Part shown: piece after piece, positions 57,290-64,000 of the stretch
Numbering within the stretch: the stretch's first letter is position 1
Layout: every line of letters starts with the position of its first letter
Origin: Anisus vortex
Taxonomy: Eukaryota > Mollusca > Gastropoda > Planorbidae
Length of the DNA: 64,000 nt
NCBI GenBank assembly: GCA_949126835.1
Contig: OX421495.1
Span: 1,119,001-1,183,000 of the forward strand
Direction: 5' to 3'
Notes under the pieces: generated by a model
What the model saw: only the letters and a program-made list of their open reading frames with translations
Database searches by the model: none
What the model was told of the DNA's origin: nothing
Made by a program: the position numbers and the translations under genes

Positions 57290-58117
57290 CGGATAAATAG
57301 ATAAATAGATAAATAGATAAATAATAGATAAATAATAGATAAATATATAAATAATAGATAAATAGATAAATAGATAAATAGATAAATAGATAAATAGATA
57401 AATAGATGAATAGATAAATAGATAAAAAGATAAAAAGATAAATAGATAAGTAATAGATAAATAGATCAATAGATAGATAAATACATAAACAGATCAATAC
57501 AAAAATAGATAAATAGATAAATAATAGATAAATAGATAAATAGATAAATAATAGATAAATAGATAAATAGATAAATAGATAAATAGATAAATAGATAAAT
57601 AGATAAATAGATAAATAGATAAATAGATAAATAGATAAATAGATAAATAATAGATAAATAGATAAATAGATAAATAGATAAATAATAGATAAATAGATAA
57701 ATAATTGATAAATAGATAAATAATAGATAAATAATAGATAAATAATAGATAAATAGATAAAAAGATAAAAAGATAAATAGATAAATAATGGATAAATAGA
57801 TCAATAGATCAATAGATAGATAAATACATAAATAGATAAATATAAAAATAGATAAATAGATAAATAATAGATACATAGATAAATAATAGATAAATAGATA
57901 AAAAATAGATAAATAGATAAATAGATAAATAATAGATAAATAATAGATAAATAATATATAAATAATAGATAAATATATAAATAATAGATAAATAATAGAT
58001 AAATATATAAATAATAGATAAATAATAGATAAATAATAGATAAATAAATAGATATATAGATAATAGATAAATAAATAGATAAATAGATAGATAGATAGAT
58101 AGACATAATGAGAGATA
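57290..58117. repeat. GATAAATA-type microsatellite
   Basis: About 830 bp of AGATAAAT 8-bp units with ATAGATAAATA and ATAATAGATAAAT variants. The word GGATAGATAAATAGAT is shared with the satellite 1.6 kb to the left, suggesting a common seed. Long minus-strand Ile/Tyr-rich frames are artefacts. Confidence 0.95.
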
Positions 58118-58318
58118 AAGAGACAGCCAGAAACATAGATCAGACAGCTAGACGGATAGAGCGACAGGCAGACATAGAAATAAATAGAAATCAATGCCAT
58201 TTAAGAATGTAGCATGGTAGTTCTAATTTTACGTGTTTTGTTTTTATCTTTCTTCCTATTTGAAATATTTGGTCTTATCTCATCTGTAGCACGTGGCGAT
58301 GTATTATGTCATTGAGCC

Positions 58319-58383
58319 TTACACACACATACACACAGACATACATTCACATACACACATACACTCACACACACACGCACACG
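58319..58383. repeat. (CA)n microsatellite
   Basis: Imperfect ACACACATACACAC run. Confidence 0.85.
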
Positions 58384-58651
58384 ACTCTACGATAGACAAA
58401 TTTCCAGCTCCCGTTTCACGGCATTCTATCGCCGCGCTCGGGCATTCTCGTCGTCACTCGGAAGATTCTCGTTGATTACAAGACACGAGCGAGATAACCA
58501 CGTGATCAAGAATGGAATTCATTCATTGGCTGACTCACCTTATCTTTGTTTATTCTGCTTATTTCCTTTTTCTTTTCTTTTTTAGGAAGGAGGGTGGGGG
58601 AGAGATTGTATATATATTTTTTGATAGTTATTTCCCGCAACGTGTGCTTCA

Positions 58652-58829
58652 GGGGTGACAAACTTGATTGCACAGTGGCCCAAAACTCGAAGAACACTAC
58701 AGTTATACGGGCAGAATTGGATAAACATTCAATGATTAGTGAAGACTTAAACCTTTTTTTTTTCAACAACAGTAAGAATTATCTCGCGGGTCGGATATTA
58801 TTGTACGCCGGGCGGTCGTTTACCCACTA
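58652..58829 (+). mobile_element. Small hAT-like MITE candidate
   Basis: Starts CAGGGGTGACAAACTTGATT, followed by GTGGCCCAAAACTCG, wording typical of hAT ends. It finishes with GGCGGTCGTTTACCCACTAG, whose reverse complement CTAGTGGGTAAACGAC partly matches the start. No clean 8-bp target duplication found, so the right boundary is uncertain. Confidence 0.4.
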
Positions 58830-58961
58830 GCCTTAAATTTGACACATATGCAGATCATAGACCTAAAAGTTTGTCAAAATTATGTTTTAAAAGTAAAAAA
58901 CTGAGTTGAAATGACAAATTATGAAAACCATTTTTAAAATTACCCTACGCTATAAGCAATA

Positions 58962-59518
58962 GAGCGTTCCCAATGGGCGTGGCTTAGGTTTTTTAGTGAC
59001 GTATTTGTGTAAATAGAAGCCACTATTGGTGTACAAAAATGGTGAAGTACTTCTTTATCATGCAAAATTCACATCTGAATATTGGCTATCCTACTCAAAA
59101 ATAGGGAGGTAAATAGTAGTACTGTAGGTTAATTGATTAAGGTGATTAGGCTAGGGCCGGCTAGACCTATTTACACTTTCAATTTCACTTTAAAGGCCTA
59201 CACTTTTAATGTTTCGTAGGCTAGGCTAATGCAAGTAGGGATGCCAAGTGATAGTGTTGGTGAATAGGCTATCTAGTCAAGTCACTAATATGCTCACATC
59301 GTCTATGATCTATGTCTATGATAATAATAAAATAGCCTATTTTATTTAACAGACATAATACAGCTTAAATCTTAATAAGACTTAAAACAAAACACATCAT
59401 TTTAAAAAAGCTCGAGCCTATAGGAAACTTTATTAATACAGCAGCCATTGTTACTTGTACACCATTACTCAAAGTAAACACAAATCACGTGCTTTTTGTC
59501 ACGTGATTGCAAACGCCC
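58962..59518. mobile_element. MITE candidate with long imperfect inverted ends
   Basis: The left end GAGCGTTCCCAATGGGCGTG..TTGGTGTACAAAAATGG is mirrored, as reverse complement, by the right end GGGCGTTTGCAATCACGTGA..ATGGTGTACAAGTAACAATGG. The resemblance spans about 95 bp. Flanks are TA-rich (AATA and TATA). The interior (557 bp total) has no frame. The superfamily is not determined. Confidence 0.45.
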
Positions 59519-59522
59519 TATA

Positions 59523-59720
59523 GCTTACATGCTTGAGACGTTCCCTTTCTAAACAGAAGATTATTGCGTGCTACTATTATCTGTGGATTTATGGATTGTT
59601 TTGTAGGCCTTTTTAATAAAAGGTTTTTAATGAAATAGAATTGTTCGTATGCTGAACCAGTTCAGGAAACCCATTCCGCGACAAAATGTTACTTAGGAAG
59701 AAACATAATTTACTTTAATT
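59523..59720 (-). mobile_element. LINE family A 3' end, diverged
   Basis: TTGAGACGTTCCCTTTCTAA, AGAAGATTATTGCGTGCTAC and CAGTTCAGGAAACCCATTCC keep the family order with many substitutions. It lies directly against the MITE candidate. Confidence 0.7.
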
Positions 59721-60824
59721 TTAATATAACAGTAGGCCTATAAATGACATTTTTTTCTGTGTGGTGTAGGAATGGCCTCTGAAAACTGATAAAAACGTCA
59801 AGACTTGTCGAGTGTTTGAAATCTAGATGTGTCTTTTATTTTCGGTAACTATAAAACTAGGTCACGTCTAGATTTATACAAAAAAAATCTATCTCGGTCA
59901 TCGTCAATATTCTTGACCACTTAAAAAAAAATCATTTAGGCCTACAAATGCAATCCAATAAACAAAAATGCTTGATAAATTACAAGAATAAACAAAACGT
60001 TTGATCTTGAATACTTCGAATATGTAAACCTTCTAAACTCGCCCCTTTCAATCTGGAACAGCCCAGACTAAAAACTTTAATTTTCAATATCTACATACTT
60101 TTTAAAACTTTGAAATCAAAGGAACACATCACGTGACCGATGAATAACCAATCAAAAATTAAAAAATAAAAAAAGATTCTGGGTTTTCATGTCTCCATTT
60201 TAGCGCGCCAAATTCTCATCTGCCACTGGAAAACCAAGAGCAGCTTCTGATCTTCCTAGATTTATCTCCCCTCCCCACCCCACTCAACCCTCTGTTGTGC
60301 TACTTCAACAGATGAAATATTTCGTCAATGCAAACCTAACGATAGAATCTACTTGCTGTTTTCATTTCCCGCGGGGCCCGTTTAAGGATCTGAGGAAATT
60401 TTTCCTCCCGATTCTCGTCTGATATCTTCTTTTCTACCCTGCCGTCCTGCTTGCCTTGAAGTCTGAGCGCTCATTGAATGCCAGGGAATCTGGTGACCCC
60501 TTTCTACGCTAACGCCTTCGTAAGGACCGACATTTTCTGAATGTTTTTTAAAAACTTAACTTTAACTTCATTATCTTACCATATGACATTATGACACATA
60601 TATCGGATCCCCCGTGCTGTGTCCCTGTTCACAGCACCTCCTAGCCTGCAAGGCAGGGAGCTTAGATTTAAACGCTCGTTGTGCGACGCTACGAGAATTT
60701 TGGGTCAGACAAACGTAAAATTTCAACTTCCAGATTGTGAGTTACGTCAACAGAATATTGAGACTTTGATAAAGGCAACTCAATTGCTGTGTGTCTATAG
60801 TCTATAGTTGCCGATCTTAGATAA
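59721..60824. other. Intergenic sequence
   Basis: No gene recognised. CATCACGTGACCG at about 60127-60139 has a CACGTG E-box. Confidence 0.4.
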
Positions 60825-61165
60825 GATCCGATAAGTCTACTACGTTCGTTTGTTTCAGAAATAAACACTAAGTTGCACTGGCGATAACGAAACTATCTGT
60901 TATCGATACATTTCTGTCCAATCGATAATTCCCAGTGCATCAGCAAGATCCGATAAGTCTCCTTCGTTCCTTGTGTCAGAAATAAACACCAAGTTTCACT
61001 GGAGATAATGAAACTACCTGTTGTCGATACATTTCTGTCCAATCGGTAATTTCCAGTGCATCAACAAGATCCGATAAGTCTCCTTCGTTCCTTGTGTCAG
61101 AAATAAACACTAAGGTGCACTGGGGATAACGAAACTACCTGTTGTCGATACATTCATGCCAAAAG
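60825..61165. repeat. 121-bp satellite, about 2.8 copies
   Basis: GATCCGATAAGTCT recurs at 60825, 60947 and 61068. Units share GTGTCAGAAATAAACACTAA, GATAACGAAACTA and TCGATACATTTCTGTCCAAT. Copies are about 90% alike. Confidence 0.9.
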
Positions 61166-62155
61166 GTTGTATTTATTTACGTTCTTGTTAACGCCCCAAG
61201 CAGAATGCTAGACGTGACATTATCGCCCCCATTGTGATTGTCACTTACTTATCACTCTGGTGCCAGATCCCTCTTTTCGCTTTCGTCCCTACACTTTCTT
61301 CCCCGAAGCCTTATCAGGAGACACAAACTACTGTGTTGTATATGGTGGAGGGGGTAGGATTAATTAGATTGCATTCCGTACATTTTTTTTCAAACGTTCC
61401 TTTAACTGAAAATCCTATTTTATTGTGCATCTTACATTTGTGTATTTAGGATTTAGGTTAAAGGGAATCTTACTAGAGTTAGGGAATCGAACCGAGTCCG
61501 AATCGCACACACCGAACTAGAACACTGCTTGCCACCTAAACGAACGCAAAACTTAGGGCCATACTGAACCTAACCCGAGCGTGTTCAAGAGCCATCTCTA
61601 GATCTTACATCAGCGGTCGATAACCTTTTGGTTTACTTAAAAGTTTTGCTAATTCTTTTACCTCGACGCTAATTCCTTTAATTGATACATACGAACACTT
61701 TCATTAAAAAATATGTTTAAATTACTGCCGAACACTCTGCATTGCGTGTCACTGTAAACTGATATATATGTGTCGTTTATGCGTTCCACACGTTTTCAAT
61801 ACCTGCGTTTAAAAAAACAAAGTTGTTAAAATTTGATATTAATTTCATACGTAATAAAGCAAAAAATAAAAAACAAACGGGGCAAAAGAATTTAAAATAT
61901 AAAAGCTGAGACTTGACACTTACGACTTTTCTTTTCTTCTCAATGATGTCAGGTAGGGCTTAGCCGAAGGTGACGGTTATAATATTCTCATTGGCAAATT
62001 CCATACGTGTTTGGCAGAAATTCTTAAGGCCCTTAAAATTAAATTCATCGGTGACGCCGCGTTTCCTAAACCTGTCTCAGAGACATACAAAGCGATTTGG
62101 CAAAAGACTAAAAATTTTAGAAACCAGAACCCTTTTCTTTATTGGTAAAGGGTAG
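61166..62155. other. Intergenic sequence
   Basis: No gene supported. CAGCGGTCGATAACCTTTTG at 61613-61632 weakly resembles a hAT end. Confidence 0.35.
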
Positions 62156-62165
62156 GTCACGTGAC
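62156..62165. promoter_or_regulatory. GTCACGTGAC palindrome (CLEAR/E-box-like)
   Basis: Exact 10-bp palindrome with a CACGTG core, matching the preferred site of MiT/TFE and USF-type bHLH-Zip factors. A second lies 360 bp further on. Confidence 0.35.
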
Positions 62166-62513
62166 GTGGGCAGTTACTCTTTTTAGCCATGACATAATTT
62201 AGTAATAACGTTTGCTATCTCAGGGAGCGAGATGGGCGCGACGCTAAACAGTTGAGAAAAGTATTAGCTACCTAAGTGTGTTAAAACAGCATCTACCCGT
62301 AATTAAGCGTTAGCGTGCCGTCAGCTTCCCTTTTTACTTTTTTTTTTTTCTTACTTGTTTGTATTGAAAAGGGATACCACACCCAACATTTTCAATAAAA
62401 ACAAAGTTAAGAGGCGGGTTAACTCCCTTGTTTTTCTACGCTCTCACGAGACGTCGGTTAGTTTACAAGACACACTGGCCTATGTCTAAATAACTTCTCG
62501 CTCCGCCATGTCG

Positions 62514-62588
62514 GTGTCACGTGACACAGGTGTAAGCCAATGGGAAAAGCATCCGCCCAACTTGTAACGCTATAGATTACCATGGCAA
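62514..62588. promoter_or_regulatory. Promoter-like cluster: 14-bp E-box palindrome, CCAAT, near X-box
   Basis: GTGTCACGTGACAC (62514-62527) is a perfect 14-bp palindrome. AGCCAATGGG (62535-62544) contains CCAAT. ATTACCATGGCAAC (62575-62588) matches the RFX X-box except for its first base. These lie within 75 bp of moderately GC-rich sequence. No exon was found nearby, so the target gene is unknown. Confidence 0.35.
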
Positions 62589-62696
62589 CAGGAGCCATTG
62601 GGCGCACAATATTTATTTAACACATTTCAGTCCTCCTGTGAAAGTCTGTCACAGCGGGTTTGAGGCACGGTAATCATTTGAAGAGGGGGGAGGGAG

Positions 62697-62975
62697 GGGG
62701 CGCGGTGGCCGAGCGGCAGCGCGGCAGAGCGTTCGACTGACGATCCTTGGGTTCTGGGTTCAAATCCTGGTAGAGGCTAGGACTCTTTCCGGGGACTTTA
62801 GGGTGTCCCCGAGTCTACCTAGCCCTGATGGGTACCTGACATTAGTTGGGGGTAAAGTAGAGGTAGCTGGGCATTGCTGACCACACATCCGCTAGTATGC
62901 CATGGCCACAGAAACTGGTGAACGCTGCTTCACCGGCCGTATGACCAGTTTGGTTCGAAGGTTACTTTACTTAAT
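62697..62975 (+). mobile_element. SINE family S, full-length copy
   Basis: Best preserved copy. A box GTGGCCGAGCGGCAG, B box GGGTTCAAATCCTGG. Body GGGTGTCCCCGAGTCTACCT, TACCTGACATTAGTTGGGGG, GCCATGGCCACAGAAACTGG, CGCTGCTTCACCGGCC. Tail GGTTCGAAGGTTACTTTACT. A G-rich run precedes it, as at 38432. A small insertion (GCGGCA duplication) lies in the head. Confidence 0.92.
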
Positions 62976-63131
62976 CTACTTTTTTCGTTTGCTCGCTTAA
63001 TCTTTCTCTCACTTGTTCTCTCTTTCCCACTCTCTGCGTTTTCTCGTTTTATTATTTCTACATTTCGTTCATTCTATTTCATTTTCACTCTCTCTCTGTC
63101 CCCCTCTCTCTCTCTGTCCCTCTCTCTCTGT

Positions 63132-63180
<49 letters not shown>

Positions 63181-63767
63181 TCCTTTAAGCCCTTTCCACC
63201 ATATTCTATATTCCTCCATGCTCAAACGTTTAGTTCTGTTTCTCTCTCTTTGTCTCTCTCTCTCTATCTCTTGAATGTGTCTAAGTCTTTCCCGATTCCT
63301 CTTTCCTCTCTATCTCTTCTTGCCTCTGCCTGTCTCTATCTCTCTATCTTTCTTCCTCATTGTCTGTCTGTCTTTCTACCTCACTAAATCTCACCCACCT
63401 CTCTCTCTCTCTCTCTCTCTTTCGAATCCTTTAAGTTTTTGATGTCCCAATATTGATGCTTCTTAATCCTTGTATCAAATGCAATCTCTACAGCATCCCA
63501 TAAATCATTTGGAATCCGCCATATTGATTTATGCAAAGCTTCCGGTAATGCACGTGAGTACAGATAAAACAAAATGGCCGAATAGATAGATAAGCTAATC
63601 GTCTGCTACGTGTTACTTACTATAGATGAATGTAATATATAAATAATGTATTTCTAATATAAAAGTTATTTACCTTTACAAATCATCCAATCGAAGATAA
63701 GCAAGGTGAAAAAAAAAAGAATTACGGCCCTTGGATTTTAGTTTAGGATTTGTGCACTACCAGTATC
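62976..63767. other. CT-rich intergenic sequence
   Basis: (CT)n-rich to about 63420, with the longest run at 63130-63177 and another at 63401-63420. No gene supported in the rest. Confidence 0.5.
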
Positions 63768-64000
63768 ATATCTTATTTTATACATTACAGACGCTCCTTC
63801 TATAAAGAATAGTATTGCGTCCTTCACTCATCCGCGTTTCTATTAGTGTTTTTAATTATTTTAAGTAAATGTTTTTTCTATTTGTTCAGGCAACCCATTC
63901 CGTGCCCTGATGCCACTCGGGAAAAAAGAGTACTTAAATGCATTTGTTCTCAAATAAGGGATAAGGAAAGTGATTTGTCTTTATGTTTATCTGAGCATTG
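63768..64000 (-). mobile_element. LINE family A 3' end, runs off the window
   Basis: Starts TATCTTATTTTATACATTAC, then ACAGACGCTCCTTCTATAAA. The minus strand encodes SFFPSGIRARNGLPEQ and, upstream, RTNAFKY. This copy contains the single-copy ancestor of the 63-bp satellite unit (ATCCCTTATTTGAGAACAAA then TGCATTTAAGTACTC on the minus strand). It continues beyond 64000. Confidence 0.85.

Noticed and set aside
57192..58200. Minus-strand Ile/Tyr/Leu-rich frames resembling membrane proteins
   Set aside because: Translation of the GATAAATA microsatellite. The hydrophobicity comes from the repeat.
63384..63572. Minus-strand 62-codon frame with globular look
   Set aside because: Half of it runs into the (CT)n tract and nothing supports splicing or homology.

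Overview
This looks like an AT-rich animal nuclear genome, most likely a mollusc and plausibly a heterobranch gastropod. The evidence is split genes with GT..AG introns, tRNA-derived SINEs, Jockey/CR1-like LINE 3' ends, hAT DNA transposons, long minisatellite arrays and many (CT)n, (CA)n and (GATA)-type microsatellites. The phylum is inferred from repeat style, not proven. Nothing looks bacterial: there are no operons, and almost all long open frames are translated tandem repeats.

Layout. 1-9.7 kb: AT-rich intergenic DNA with minisatellites (11, 12-13, 80, 22 and 14 bp units) and decayed LINE 3' ends. 10.3-13.4 kb: a 48-copy, 63-bp satellite that appears to be an expansion of a segment of the resident LINE near the C-terminus of ORF2. 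13.8-15.5 kb: LINE fragments, one with recognisable reverse-transcriptase motifs. 15.5-31 kb: intergenic DNA with a perfect 51-bp-arm hairpin, several satellites, SINEs, LINE pieces and hAT ends. 31.3-33.8 kb: the best host-gene evidence, namely two exons of an ATF3-like bZIP transcription factor, preceded by a cluster of nuclear-receptor half sites and a possible terminal exon of another gene. 35.2-36.8 kb: a hAT element with 8-bp target duplications and a decayed transposase. 41.07-49.10 kb: a complete LTR retrotransposon. 52.0-55.7 kb: a 28/29-bp satellite with an internal duplication of about 1.61 kb. 57.3-58.1 kb: a GATAAATA-type microsatellite. The last 6 kb holds MITE-like elements, LINE and SINE copies and promoter-like motifs.

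The most notable object is the LTR retrotransposon. Its LTRs (1024 and 1023 bp) differ by one homopolymer base, and one uninterrupted 1602-codon Gag-Pol frame keeps every catalytic motif I looked for. Its domain order is Gag-protease-integrase-RT-RNase H. Integrase before RT is the Ty1/copia order, but the RT and the GPY/F integrase are Ty3/gypsy in type. That combination defines the Gmr1-like group. Its capsid carries a SCAN-like segment, which fits the proposed origin of the vertebrate SCAN domain from Gmr1-like Gag.

Only two pieces of host coding sequence are offered (the ATF3-like exons and, less surely, the 31.3-31.5 kb exon), plus one low-confidence small ORF. Everything else is mobile-element or repeat DNA, or sequence in which I see nothing.
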